Source: Syntrophus buswellii (GTDB taxonomy: Bacteria; Desulfobacterota; Syntrophia; Syntrophales; Syntrophaceae). From it: 64,000 nt of DNA. Made by a program: the position numbers and the translations under genes. Shown piece by piece: positions 27,460 to 36,702 of the stretch; positions within the stretch are counted from its first letter, which is position 1, and each line of letters opens with the position of its first letter. The DNA lies in NCBI RefSeq assembly GCF_046097065.1, contig NZ_CP175563.1, forward strand, positions 1 through 64,000, in the 5' to 3' direction. Under the pieces are notes generated by a model. It had not been told where the DNA came from. It made no database searches and saw only the letters and a program-made list of their open reading frames with translations.

Positions 27460-27488
27460 TTAGACAAGGAAGGTTCTCGAAAAGTTCC
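27460..27488 (-). promoter_or_regulatory. ECF sigma (sigma-E type) promoter of the VIT/VWA-sigma-anti-sigma operon
   Basis: Read on the minus strand the site is GGAACTT, a 16-base spacer, then GTCTAA, an exact match to the E. coli sigma-E -35 and -10 elements at normal spacing. The -35 lies at 27482-27488 and the -10 at 27460-27465. The expected start site is about 40 bases before the VIT/VWA ATG. It predicts that the sigma factor encoded in the operon drives its own operon. Confidence 0.8.
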
Positions 27489-27744
27489 CAAAAAAATGAA
27501 ACGGGCCCGTCCGTCCTCGGGGCGGGGTTCATCGGGGCACCCTTTGAGCCACGGCCCGCTTCCGGGGAACTGACGGGGATGTGGCAACATAACAGGGGGC
27601 TCGATGGGAGCGCTCTGATTGCGGAGGAACCCGGAGCGGTCAGCCTCGATGTGCGGGATGTTTGAACATGCCGTTGAACGTTCCGGCAGGAGTCGGCCCG
27701 AGGGCGCGCCAAAGAAATCCTGCCTTCGGTAGAATGCCGGTCCG
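27489..27744. other. Gene-free stretch upstream of the ECF operon
   Basis: Together with the promoter this makes a 330-base gap between the histidine kinase stop and the VIT/VWA start. I see no coding pattern and no clear terminator in it beyond the promoter listed separately. Confidence 0.5.
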
Positions 27745-30012
27745 TCAGGATACAGGGATTTCGGGGAGGGCGGATTCCTGCCGGGCACGGTCCAGTTCAT
27801 GCCGGACGGCCACCCCGATTTTTTCCAGGATATAAGGTTTCCGGACGAACGTTCCGGCGCCCATTTTCTGCGCGTTACGTACCCGCTCCGTTTCTGAAAA
27901 GCCGCTGACGATTACGGCCTTCTGCCCGGGCTCGATCTCGCGGATTCTCCGGAAGGTCTCCATCCCGTCGATTCCCGGATCCATGATCATGTCCAGCACC
28001 ACAAGATCGGCTTTTTTCCTGTGGATGCGCTCGACGGCCTCTTCTCCGCTGGCGGCGGCCTCAACGTGATAACCGAGCTTGCTCAGCATGCTCATCGCCA
28101 GTTCCCTCTGTTCCTGAACATCATCCACAACGAGAATGGATTCTCCCCTGCTTCGGTAGGAATCGGGCGAAATCGCCTGCCTCCGCTGGACGACCTCTTC
28201 CCTGGTGACCGGGAAGTAAAGGGCAAAGCTGCTCCCCCTGCCCTCCTCGCTCTGAACGTCGATGTGACCCTGGTGGTCCTTCACGGTACCCCAGACGACG
28301 GACAATCCCAGTCCGGTTCCGCTTCTTCCCATCACTTTCTTGGTGTAGAAGGGCTCAAAAATCTTGCCCAGGTCCTCCGTAGAAATCCCGTTGCCGGTAT
28401 CGGAAACCGTCAAGACGAGATAATCCCCCTCCTTCATCTCCTCGTATCCCTGCAGGGGCTTGTCCAGGTGCCGGTTCTCCGTCCGGATCGTGACCTCTCC
28501 CCGCCCCGGGATGGCCTCGGTTGCATTGGAGACCAGGTTCATGACCATTTTCCCCAGGTGAACGGGCGACCCCCTGAGGTTCAAAAGGCTCTCGTCAAGG
28601 TCTGCCGCGATCTTCACATCAGGATGGTAAGAGTTCATCTTTTCAAACTCCGGACTTTTGAGATAGTCCAGAATCACTGTGTTCAGATTGACGACTTCCG
28701 AAACGGTGACCCCTCTTCTGGCCAGCGTCAAAAGATCCTGGATAATGGCCGCGCCCTTAACGCAGGATTTCATGATGGAATCCGCGTATCTGCTCATAAG
28801 GCTCTGCGGAGGCAGCATTTCCAGGAGGAGTTCCGAATAGCCGACCATGACCCCGAGAACGTTGTTGAGATCGTGGGCGACACCCCCGGCCAGCGTTCCC
28901 AGGGCTTCCATTTTCTCGGCGCGCTTCAGCCGCTCCTCGAGTCGCTTGCGCTCCGTGATATCCTCGACAGCTACCACCGCTTCCTGGGAAGGCGCGGCAG
29001 ATGGCAGAAGCGCCGCGCTCAGAATGACATTGCGCAGAGCGCCGTCCTTGCGCCGGTTGATGGTCTGAATGGAGGCGACGCCCTGCGATGAGAGCTGAAG
29101 AAACAACTCCCGCTCCGCCTGCCGATACTCCGCCTCATCGCGGTACATCATCCGGGCGTCTTTTCCGATGATTTCGGTTTCGGAATAGCCGAAGCTGTCG
29201 CACCAGACCTTGTTGACCCGCTGAAAGACATGATCCTTGATCGTGGCAAGACCGATGGGAGTGGCGTTGAAAATGCCGCGGAGAGCCGCTTCCGCCTGCC
29301 GCAGCTCCTCCTGGCGGGTGCGAAGCTCGCGGCGCTTTCCGTAAAGCGACGCTGCGAGCAGGGTGAGCATGACGGCGACCACGGCAAGGCCTGCCAGGGG
29401 AACCGCCCGCAGGGCCACGGTCCACATCCATTCGCTGGCGGCAATGTCCATGCCGAAGACCATCTGTACGCCGCCGGTTGCCGGTTTGGGCTGTGGCACG
29501 AATGCACTTACCCAGGTTCCCCAGCGGTCCTCATAGGGGCCTCTGACGGCGGCCCGTCCGGTGTCGAAAACGGCGTGAAGCTCTTTCGAGGCTTCGCTGT
29601 AGACCTGTCCAGGCGGTGAACAGTCCCTTGAGGTATGGGGTTCCGAATCCACATGAAAAACGATGGAGCCATCCGGCCTGCGGCTTATGAGATACAGGAA
29701 ACGGCACCTGGGATTGGAGCGGCGGATGTTGGCCAGCTGCGCCTTGATCCGCAGATAATCGGGTGAGGTGAGGTCTGCCGCCGTTCCTTTCAGCGAAGTC
29801 ATCCGCTGCGGGTTGATGGCCGTGGCGATCATGGCGACCTGCGGAAGCAGGTCGGTGCGGAGTTCCCGGTCGGCTCGAAGCATGGCCAGACACGTGGAAA
29901 CGATGATCACCGTCAACACGGACAGGGCAAAGAGAAGGCGGAATGCACCATCCGAAAGGTGAAATTGTATTGAGCGGGAAGTGGGCGTATGCTTTGATTC
30001 CATTCCATTCAT
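27745..30012 (-). CDS. Hybrid sensor histidine kinase with PAS and C-terminal receiver
   Basis: 755-residue membrane sensor. A first span at about 24-46 and a second at about 205-227 enclose a periplasmic sensing domain. A PAS domain follows at about 250-365 (FNATPIGLATIKDHVFQRVN), then the HisKA domain with phosphorylated histidine H380 in GGVAHDLNN. The ATPase domain has the N-box NLVSNATEAIPG, DTGNGI and GTGLGLSVV. A receiver domain with phospho-acceptor D674 in VVLDMIMDPGIDG ends the protein. No partner response regulator or target operon is adjacent, so its signal and output are unknown. Confidence 0.93.
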   Translation of the reverse strand: MNGMESKHTPTSRSIQFHLSDGAFRLLFALSVLTVIIVSTCLAMLRADRELRTDLLPQVAMIATAINPQRMTSLKGTAADLTSPDYLRIKAQLANIRRSNPRCRFLYLISRRPDGSIVFHVDSEPHTSRDCSPPGQVYSEASKELHAVFDTGRAAVRGPYEDRWGTWVSAFVPQPKPATGGVQMVFGMDIAASEWMWTVALRAVPLAGLAVVAVMLTLLAASLYGKRRELRTRQEELRQAEAALRGIFNATPIGLATIKDHVFQRVNKVWCDSFGYSETEIIGKDARMMYRDEAEYRQAERELFLQLSSQGVASIQTINRRKDGALRNVILSAALLPSAAPSQEAVVAVEDITERKRLEERLKRAEKMEALGTLAGGVAHDLNNVLGVMVGYSELLLEMLPPQSLMSRYADSIMKSCVKGAAIIQDLLTLARRGVTVSEVVNLNTVILDYLKSPEFEKMNSYHPDVKIAADLDESLLNLRGSPVHLGKMVMNLVSNATEAIPGRGEVTIRTENRHLDKPLQGYEEMKEGDYLVLTVSDTGNGISTEDLGKIFEPFYTKKVMGRSGTGLGLSVVWGTVKDHQGHIDVQSEEGRGSSFALYFPVTREEVVQRRQAISPDSYRSRGESILVVDDVQEQRELAMSMLSKLGYHVEAAASGEEAVERIHRKKADLVVLDMIMDPGIDGMETFRRIREIEPGQKAVIVSGFSETERVRNAQKMGAGTFVRKPYILEKIGVAVRHELDRARQESALPEIPVS

Positions 30013-30174
30013 GAGCGGCTTCGTGCCCCCGGCAGTCAGCCTGACTGGGCCTTGTCCGCCTTATTTTGAAAATCGTTGATCCCTTCGTGCGGGAACACTC
30101 TTGGACTTGCATAAACTGCTCCATACCCGGGCCATGGAACGGCCTTTCCGGGGAGGTTTACTGGAGGAGATGCT

Positions 30175-30783
30175 CTAGGGCTGCCCGCCGTTGAGATAAG
30201 GCCGGTCGTTGAATAACTCGATGTCCGCCGATCCGTTGCAGAATCGAATGACGGTTCTGGAAGCGGGATCGACGCAGAGGGATCGGAATTCGGCGAGGGG
30301 AAGGTTTTTGATCCTGCAGAGAATGGACGCCAGGGTAAAGTTGTGGGCAACGACCAGCGCGTTTCGGGAGTTGGCGAGGATGCCCTCGATGACCTTCCAG
30401 ACCCGGGTTTGGACATCCAGAAAAGATTCCCCATGGGGCATGCCTACCGAAGCCGGATCAGCAAGCCATTTCCTGAGGAAGTCCCTGTGGTGCGCCATCA
30501 GCTCCGGGATCGTGAGGCCTTCAAAATCGCCATGGTTCATTTCCGTCAGATCGGATGACAGGTGAAGGGGGGCCTGGTGAAACTCGTTGATGATTTCGGC
30601 CGTTTTCCGGGCGCGGACCAGGGGGCTCGAATAGATTGAAGCAATCGGGAAATCCTTCAGGGAAAGGGCAAGCCGCCGGACTTGATCCAGCCCGGCGGCG
30701 CTCAGGTCTACATCGGTTAAGCCCTGGATTCTTCTTTCCTCGTTCCAGGGGGTTATGCCATGTCGAACCAGAATCAGGATCAT
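30175..30783 (-). CDS. Histidine phosphatase family protein (phosphoglycerate mutase-like)
   Basis: 202 residues with the catalytic RHG motif at 7-9 (LVRHGITPWN), the second arginine in SSPLVRARKTAE, the glutamate in LTEMNHGDFEG and the second histidine in LVVAHNFTL. Members act as small-molecule phosphatases, for instance on alpha-ribazole phosphate, or as sugar-phosphate mutases; the substrate cannot be told here. No cobalamin genes are nearby. It is 162 bases downstream of the kinase in sequence order but on the same strand, so it is read first. Confidence 0.87.
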   Translation of the reverse strand: MILILVRHGITPWNEERRIQGLTDVDLSAAGLDQVRRLALSLKDFPIASIYSSPLVRARKTAEIINEFHQAPLHLSSDLTEMNHGDFEGLTIPELMAHHRDFLRKWLADPASVGMPHGESFLDVQTRVWKVIEGILANSRNALVVAHNFTLASILCRIKNLPLAEFRSLCVDPASRTVIRFCNGSADIELFNDRPYLNGGQP

Positions 30784-30814
30784 CTTTTCTCCGCGAATGC
30801 GCCTTTTCGCGAAA

Positions 30815-31612
30815 TCAGGGCGTCTTGAGGGTTTTCAGAAATCCAAGGACGGCGGCGTTGAAGCGTTCGGCCTGTTCCACATTGACCAGGTGGGCCGCAC
30901 CGGGAATGACGTTCAGCTCGGAGAAGAGAATTCGCTCATGCAGATAAACCGCCTCCGAGACGGGAGTCCCCTCGTCCTGCTCCCCGACGATGACGAGGGT
31001 CCGGGCGGAAATGCCGGATATCGCCCGGCGGAGGTCCAGGGGGCGGATCGCTTCGCAGCATCCGCAGAACCCTTCGATGGACATGTTCAGGATCATCCCG
31101 CGGATCTCGTTCACCTCTTCCGGCAGGCGCTCCTGGCCCGCCCTGGTGAACCAGCGGTCGATCGTGGCATCAGCCACGGCCGCCATTCCATCCTTCCGGA
31201 CCATCTGGATGCGCTCGTCCCAGACCTCCGGAGACGCCGTGCAGGACGTCGTGTCGGAGAGGATCAGGGAGAGCAGGCGCTCCCCATGGAAGGCCCCCAT
31301 CATCTGGCCGGTCATGCCCCCCAGGGAAAGTCCGCAGAAATGGACCTTCTCCAACCCCAGAGCATCCAGCAGTCCCACGGCGTCCAGGGCCAGCATTTCC
31401 ATGGAGTAAGGGCCGGGCGGGGAGGCCGACTGCCCGTGGCCGCGGCTGTCATAACGCAGCAGCCGGTAACCGGCTTCCGCCAACGCAGGCGCCTGAAATT
31501 TCCATATCCTGAGGTCTGATGCCAGAGAATTCGAAAACATCACGACCTCCCCCTGTTCGGGGCCTTCAAGCGCGTAATAAAGCTCCGTTCCATTCACCTT
31601 TGCCAGCGGCAT
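30815..31612 (-). CDS. Alpha/beta hydrolase, 3-oxoadipate enol-lactonase-like
   Basis: 265 residues of the alpha/beta hydrolase fold. The nucleophile is S96 in CGLSLGGMTG, the acid is in VGEQDEGTP and the histidine in GAAHLVNVEQ. The oxyanion region SNSLASDLRIW and the sequence YDSRGHGQS are as in PcaD-type enol-lactonases. No other beta-ketoadipate genes occur here, so the actual substrate is open. AGGAGG-like sequence precedes the ATG. It is read in the direction of the phosphatase gene, 31 bases apart, so the two may form an operon. Confidence 0.83.
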   Translation of the reverse strand: MPLAKVNGTELYYALEGPEQGEVVMFSNSLASDLRIWKFQAPALAEAGYRLLRYDSRGHGQSASPPGPYSMEMLALDAVGLLDALGLEKVHFCGLSLGGMTGQMMGAFHGERLLSLILSDTTSCTASPEVWDERIQMVRKDGMAAVADATIDRWFTRAGQERLPEEVNEIRGMILNMSIEGFCGCCEAIRPLDLRRAISGISARTLVIVGEQDEGTPVSEAVYLHERILFSELNVIPGAAHLVNVEQAERFNAAVLGFLKTLKTP

Positions 31613-31774
31613 TTCAACCTCCTGATCTTAACGGTCATGTCTGATGCATTGATATATTGTCACGCAATCCCCCCGCCGCTTCGTCATCTCTCCGCGGGGC
31701 AAGGCCGGTCAAGGACCGAAAACTCGCCATGCGGGTCTTTATAGAGCGATCTGCTTATTTCACCCTATATAAAT

Positions 31775-34459
31775 TCACAGGCCGAATCGCTTCGCCAAGG
31801 CATCCAGGGTGATGTTCGTGGAAATTTCGTCATGGGGGATGAGAATATAACGCCAAGGTTTGCCGCCGCTGCTTAACGCATGGTTCGATGCGTTGGCGCA
31901 CCACTGAACAGCCGCCTCCTTTTTTACCAACACAATCTCATCCTCCATCTGATTCCGGGCTTTCGGTTCGAGCATAAAAATTGTATCCGCCGTTTCCGCG
32001 ACAAAATCCGGCTGATATTCAAGATGGTCGGCGCCATGACGATAAAAGAGCTGGAACTGGCCTTTGGCGGGTTTGAACCACTTGAGGGAATCCCTGTCTA
32101 GAATCAAGGCCAGCCGACGTTCCGCTTCCGAGTCGAACTTCTGTACCGGATACAGGCAACGGGTAAAACCGTTGAAGAGATATTTCGCCATGTTGCTCTT
32201 GTCTACAGGAGACACATGGTAATCCATAGGCGGCTCCGCTGCGGAACAGGTATAGGCGCTTTCCTTCAGCTCCGTGTAACCTTTGCTCACGATCACTTCG
32301 TAACCGGCCGCATCCTCCCAATAATGGTCCTGCATCTGCACATGGATGAACCGCGCGATATCCCGCTGGTAACAGCGGAGCACCTTCCGCGTTTCTTCCT
32401 TGGAAAGATAGGTTTGAAAATGCCGCACCGTCTGTGCGGCCAGATTGTAGAGAAGATCGGCATGATCGTCATAAGAAATGTCATCGAAATCGACCAGGCC
32501 GCTCACCACGTAATCCTCTGGACGTACTTCTTCAATTCCGCCGCGGTTCAATGCCAGCACTTCCGTTTGATGAGTGCGGAGATGCTGAATCCAAAGCTCA
32601 TCGGAAACGGCCGGATACTTCAGTGTCTCCAGGGACAGCGTAAAGGGTTTGAAACCCGACTTCACTTCCCCCTTCGGCGTCACGAGGATACGGGGGATGT
32701 TGATGGTCTGTTCGGTAAACAATTCGACCGTTTTGGCCACGACGGCTGCGATATCCGGTTTTTCCGTCATGCCCTCCAGTTCCAACTGCGCGGGCTGACG
32801 CTGTTCCTCTACCGTTTTTATAATGGCCGCTTGAATCTCCGGCTTTTTCAAGGAATGAATGTCCGGGATGAGCTGCGGCTGATTTTCCAGCTTGCGGATA
32901 ACGTCCCAGGCGATCTTCGCCACGTGCTGCTCTTCCGGTTTCGGAAAAGCCTGAGCCTGCCCCTGACCTGCCAACGTCGTGCTTCCCGTCGCCTGTTGCG
33001 GTTTGACCCCCAGTTTCGTCGCCAGATTCGTCTGCGATACCACCGTGACCGTCTTCTGCCCCAGCGCCGCCTCGTCCAGCACGACGCCCTGCAGCCGGAT
33101 TGCCGAATCGGGGCGGTTGGCCTCGTCGATGATTTCCTGAAACTTGTCGTGGGCGATGATGTTCAGACGGTCCACGGCCATGACGCCGGTCCGTTTGCCG
33201 TAGGGCAGGCGGAGGCCCCGGCCGATGGACTGTTCAATGAGGATGCGGGCATTGGCCGCCCGGAGGGGAACGATGGTATAGAGGTTCGTTACGTCCCATC
33301 CTTCTTTGAGCATGTTGACGTGAATGACGATCTCCGTCGGTTCCGACGTCGCTTCCACCTGGAGCAGGCGTTCGATCATCTCTTCCTCTTCCCTGCCGGT
33401 CCGGCTGGAGTCCACCTGAATGACCTTGTCCCGGTATCTTCCCTCAAAGAAAGCGTCCGACCGGATCAATTGCATCAACTGGCCTGCATGGGTCGTATCT
33501 CGGGCAATCACCAGCAGGAAAGGCTTCACGATGGATTTTCCGCTTTCCCGCGCATAGGTCTCCAGTTCCACTTTCACGCTTTCATGCAGCCGGACGCCAT
33601 CCTCCAGCTTCAGCCGTTCGATCTCCTGGGGAGACATGCCGGCCGGGCTGAAATTCTTACGGGTCACGACGGCCGGCTCCTTCACAAACCCGTCGGACAT
33701 CGCCTTGCCCAGGGGATAGTCGTAAATGACGTTCTTGAAGGGAATCGCCCCGCGGCTCGTTTCCACGAAAGGCGTGGCGGTCAATTCCAGGCCCAGGATC
33801 GGTTTCAGCTCATTGATGGCCCGCACCCCGGCGCTGGCCCGGTAACGGTGCGATTCGTCCATGAGCAGCACCAGGTCCGGCAGGCCCGCCAGGTAATCGA
33901 AATAGCTCTGGCCGATATATTCGGAAAGGCGCTTGATGCGGGGCGATTTCCCGCCGCGCACCTCGGAGTTGATCTTGGAGATGTTGAAGATGTTGATCTT
34001 GCAGCGCAGCAAGGCGTCGAAGAGCGTGACCGCCGTACCTTCGTAATTGTCGCCGGTGACGATCGCCGGGGCGTCCGTGGCAAATTCCGCGATGCCCTTG
34101 AACACGTATTTCGGCGTGTTGGGCGTGAAATCGGCGATGAGCTTGTTGTAGATGGTGAGGTTCGGCGCGAGGACGAAGAAGTTGTCGATGCCGTGGGCCA
34201 GGTGCAGGTAGCTGATGAAGGCCCCCATGAGCCGCGTTTTCCCGACGCCGGTCGCGAGGGCAAAGCACAGCGAGGGAAAGTCCCGCTCGAAATCCGCCAC
34301 GGTGGGAAACTCGCTCTGGATGGCCGCAAGCTGGGCGCCCAGAACGGCCTCCTTGCCCGGAGGGGCGATCTCCATGATGCGGTCCAGAATTTCCAGGGAA
34401 AGTCGCTGTGGCGGACGCAGGCTCAAGCGGCCAGAAATGGCGTTCACCTGTCGGTTCAT
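31775..34459 (-). CDS. Type III restriction enzyme, Res subunit
   Basis: 894-residue restriction subunit that, with Mod, uses ATP to travel on DNA and cut when two unmodified head-to-head sites are found. The SF2 helicase core has Walker A ATGVGKT at 69-75, the Walker B LLMDESHRY and LELTATPF. Motif VI is in LIEQSIGRGLRLPYG. The C-terminal nuclease has a PD-(D/E)XK pattern in YQPDFVAETADTIFMLEPKA, where D, E and K are in place. The start overlaps the mod stop by 4 bases. Length is a little below the roughly 950-1000 of EcoP15I-type Res, but no motif is missing. Confidence 0.93.
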   Translation of the reverse strand: MNRQVNAISGRLSLRPPQRLSLEILDRIMEIAPPGKEAVLGAQLAAIQSEFPTVADFERDFPSLCFALATGVGKTRLMGAFISYLHLAHGIDNFFVLAPNLTIYNKLIADFTPNTPKYVFKGIAEFATDAPAIVTGDNYEGTAVTLFDALLRCKINIFNISKINSEVRGGKSPRIKRLSEYIGQSYFDYLAGLPDLVLLMDESHRYRASAGVRAINELKPILGLELTATPFVETSRGAIPFKNVIYDYPLGKAMSDGFVKEPAVVTRKNFSPAGMSPQEIERLKLEDGVRLHESVKVELETYARESGKSIVKPFLLVIARDTTHAGQLMQLIRSDAFFEGRYRDKVIQVDSSRTGREEEEMIERLLQVEATSEPTEIVIHVNMLKEGWDVTNLYTIVPLRAANARILIEQSIGRGLRLPYGKRTGVMAVDRLNIIAHDKFQEIIDEANRPDSAIRLQGVVLDEAALGQKTVTVVSQTNLATKLGVKPQQATGSTTLAGQGQAQAFPKPEEQHVAKIAWDVIRKLENQPQLIPDIHSLKKPEIQAAIIKTVEEQRQPAQLELEGMTEKPDIAAVVAKTVELFTEQTINIPRILVTPKGEVKSGFKPFTLSLETLKYPAVSDELWIQHLRTHQTEVLALNRGGIEEVRPEDYVVSGLVDFDDISYDDHADLLYNLAAQTVRHFQTYLSKEETRKVLRCYQRDIARFIHVQMQDHYWEDAAGYEVIVSKGYTELKESAYTCSAAEPPMDYHVSPVDKSNMAKYLFNGFTRCLYPVQKFDSEAERRLALILDRDSLKWFKPAKGQFQLFYRHGADHLEYQPDFVAETADTIFMLEPKARNQMEDEIVLVKKEAAVQWCANASNHALSSGGKPWRYILIPHDEISTNITLDALAKRFGL

Positions 34460-36090
34460 GAATCGCCTCCCTCCTCGAAAAGATCCCCCTGTTCCGGCGG
34501 GGAGGGCGCTTTGGGCAGATTCTCCACCCGCAGGCTGTAATCGTCATGTCCCCACTCGCACCGGGAAAGAACCTGCCGGGGGATCTTCTTGACCGTCAGG
34601 CTCGGGTAATCCTCCCGTCCCCGGAAGGCGGTGCAGAGCACCAGGAGCGAGCGGTTCGGTCCCACCTCGTCGGAGAGCTGCAGCAGTTGCTCGTGGTTCA
34701 GGTTGGCCGTGGTCACATAGATAAAATCCCGCTCCGTAGAGTGCCCATGCTGCCAATAGATGGAATCGCTGGGGGCGTAGGTGAACCCCTCCAGCTTGCA
34801 GAGCGCCTCGGCCAGCATGGGAGAATTGTATGTTTTGTTGATGACCCAGTTTCCCCATTTGTCCTTTTCCAGCAGGGACGGGGCCAGCCGGTAGTAGCGG
34901 AACCCGCCGCCGCCTTTCCATTTGACGCTTTTCGTAATGCCGCCGGGGTCTTCGCCGTCGATGACCTTCTTCAAGCGCGGGATGATGTGGGTATGGCAGT
35001 GCTCGCCCAGTTCCACCATGATCCAGCGTCGTCCCATCTTGTGGGCCACGGAGCCGGTGGTGCCGGAACCGGCGAAGGAGTCGAGGACGAGATCGCCGGG
35101 GTTGGTAGCGGCTTCAAGAATATAATGAATCAACCCTTCAGGCTTCGGAAACGAAAATTTGTCATTTAATCCGAATAACGCCATACTTTCATAGGTGCCA
35201 TGTTGTGTATAATGACCATCAATAATAGTGTATGGCTTACGCATGCGCTGCATGCCTGACTCATCACGCAAATATTGTTTATAGGAAACGGTAACCTTTC
35301 CCTTTTTTTCGGTAAAGACAATTTCATTACTTGCTATTGCTTTGAGCACCCGTTCCTGCGACCATTGCCACTGTTTTTCAGGCCAGATATCTGAACCACC
35401 TGGCAAGTGTATCGGATAACGTAAGTTAGGGCGATCATCCATGCTGGTTGTTGCCAATGGTTGCAGCCGATATGGACCTCTTGAAGATAACTTCTCATCC
35501 GAATATTTGTAGTATTTTTTCGAAGCACCAGGATCAGGTGGAAGAAACATTTCAGGGAATTGTTCTATATTCTTGACATAACTTAGAACATGTTCGTGAA
35601 GGCCAACGAACCATTTCGATTTAGCGCCACCACCATAGCTTTTCTTCCAAATGAAATTACTCAGGAAATTCCCCCGCCCGAAAACTTCATCACACAGCAC
35701 TTTCAAATAATGGCATTCGTTGTCATCGATGGTAATCCAGAGTGACCCATCATCGGACAAAAGCCTTCGGAGAATCTCCAATCGGTCGCGCATGAGGGAC
35801 AGCCAGATGGAATGCTCCAATCCGTCGTCGTAATGGGTGAAGGCGCTGCCGGTGTTGTAAGGCGGATCGATGAACACGCATTTGACCTTTCCCGTATATT
35901 CCGCTTCCAAGGCTTTCAAGGCCAGCAGATTGTCGCCGAAGATCAGCCTATTGTCGAAGAGATCCTTCTCCGTCACCCTGCGCGCCGCATGGTAAGACTT
36001 TTCAGGATCTTCCAACAGAATCCGCGGCTCCAGCCGCGGCCGATTCTCCTTTCCGATCCAGGTCAGTTCAAGTTTCTGTTTATGATTCAC
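34456..36090 (-). CDS. Type III DNA adenine methyltransferase, Mod subunit
   Basis: 544 residues; methylates adenine at the recognition site and supplies sequence specificity to the Res complex. The beta-class order is seen: motif IV DPPYNTGSAF with D75-P76-P77-Y78 comes before motif I FAGSGTTG at 339-346. The target-recognition segment lies between them. Bases from about 35150 to 35700, which encode that segment, are clearly richer in A and T than the flanks (about 40-42% GC in two 60-base lines counted, against 58% at 36001-36060), as expected if the specificity part was exchanged. It starts 9 bases after the TOPRIM-like gene. Confidence 0.94.
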   Translation of the reverse strand: MNHKQKLELTWIGKENRPRLEPRILLEDPEKSYHAARRVTEKDLFDNRLIFGDNLLALKALEAEYTGKVKCVFIDPPYNTGSAFTHYDDGLEHSIWLSLMRDRLEILRRLLSDDGSLWITIDDNECHYLKVLCDEVFGRGNFLSNFIWKKSYGGGAKSKWFVGLHEHVLSYVKNIEQFPEMFLPPDPGASKKYYKYSDEKLSSRGPYRLQPLATTSMDDRPNLRYPIHLPGGSDIWPEKQWQWSQERVLKAIASNEIVFTEKKGKVTVSYKQYLRDESGMQRMRKPYTIIDGHYTQHGTYESMALFGLNDKFSFPKPEGLIHYILEAATNPGDLVLDSFAGSGTTGSVAHKMGRRWIMVELGEHCHTHIIPRLKKVIDGEDPGGITKSVKWKGGGGFRYYRLAPSLLEKDKWGNWVINKTYNSPMLAEALCKLEGFTYAPSDSIYWQHGHSTERDFIYVTTANLNHEQLLQLSDEVGPNRSLLVLCTAFRGREDYPSLTVKKIPRQVLSRCEWGHDDYSLRVENLPKAPSPPEQGDLFEEGGDS

Positions 36091-36099
36091 TGTTTTCCA

Positions 36100-36702
36100 T
36101 CACCTTTGCCTTTTCAGCCACGATCGGACCTGGTCGATGAAGTCACCAAACGAATGATCCGCGATACCGGCATTATAAAGATCCATGGATTTTGCCACAA
36201 GCGAGCCGTACTCGGCTCCGCCCATCAGGGGAATAACGCCTTGGTCGGCAAAAGCCTTTTTCAGGAGCGTTTTATAATGATTCTTATCGCATTTAACCGT
36301 TGGCGATACCACTTGGATGGGCACATCGGCGGTATGGGTGAGGGCTTGACGGTCCAGAAGATACCATCTTTCAATATGAGGATCCGGAACCGCTGAGATA
36401 ATCTCCGGATACAAGATGCCGCTGGAGGCGTTGAGAAGCTGCTGCTTCCTTTTTACAAAGCCATTGCAGTTTCCGTCCGATCCAACGATCAGGACATCGG
36501 CATCAAGATAATTTCGTTTTTTCGCCTGTTTGAGAAAATCCTTGTAAGCGCGGATGGAACCGCCGCCTCGGGCGCTGAGAACGCGAAGGTCGTAGTCGCT
36601 GATATCTTTTCCCTCATCCTGAATCAAGCGTTCGACGATAGCTGGTATGAAGGACTCCTGCGCCGTATCTTCAAGAAAGAAAAAGATTTTATATTTAGCC
36701 AC
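36100..36702 (-). CDS. TOPRIM-like partner protein of an AAA ATPase (defence-type pair)
   Basis: 200 residues from GTG 36702. The N-terminal strand KYKIFFFLEDTAQ with E11, then a helix, and the strand DADVLIVGSDGNCNG (D69, D76) look like a TOPRIM-type metal site, as in OLD-like nucleases. A further acidic run PDPHIERWYLLD follows. I do not recognise the exact family; DUF4276-like or DUF4435-like proteins are the nearest idea. Its GTG lies inside the end of the ATPase gene (8-base overlap), preceded by a G-run. A longer frame to 36903 exists but only shadows the ATPase. Probably acts with the ATPase as a nuclease or effector. Confidence 0.6.
   Translation of the reverse strand: MAKYKIFFFLEDTAQESFIPAIVERLIQDEGKDISDYDLRVLSARGGGSIRAYKDFLKQAKKRNYLDADVLIVGSDGNCNGFVKRKQQLLNASSGILYPEIISAVPDPHIERWYLLDRQALTHTADVPIQVVSPTVKCDKNHYKTLLKKAFADQGVIPLMGGAEYGSLVAKSMDLYNAGIADHSFGDFIDQVRSWLKRQR

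Noticed and set aside
32216..34540. 774-residue open frame antisense to the type III res gene
   Set aside because: It is rich in His, Arg, Asp and Gly with no domain, and mirrors the codon pattern of res on the other strand, which has all helicase and nuclease motifs.
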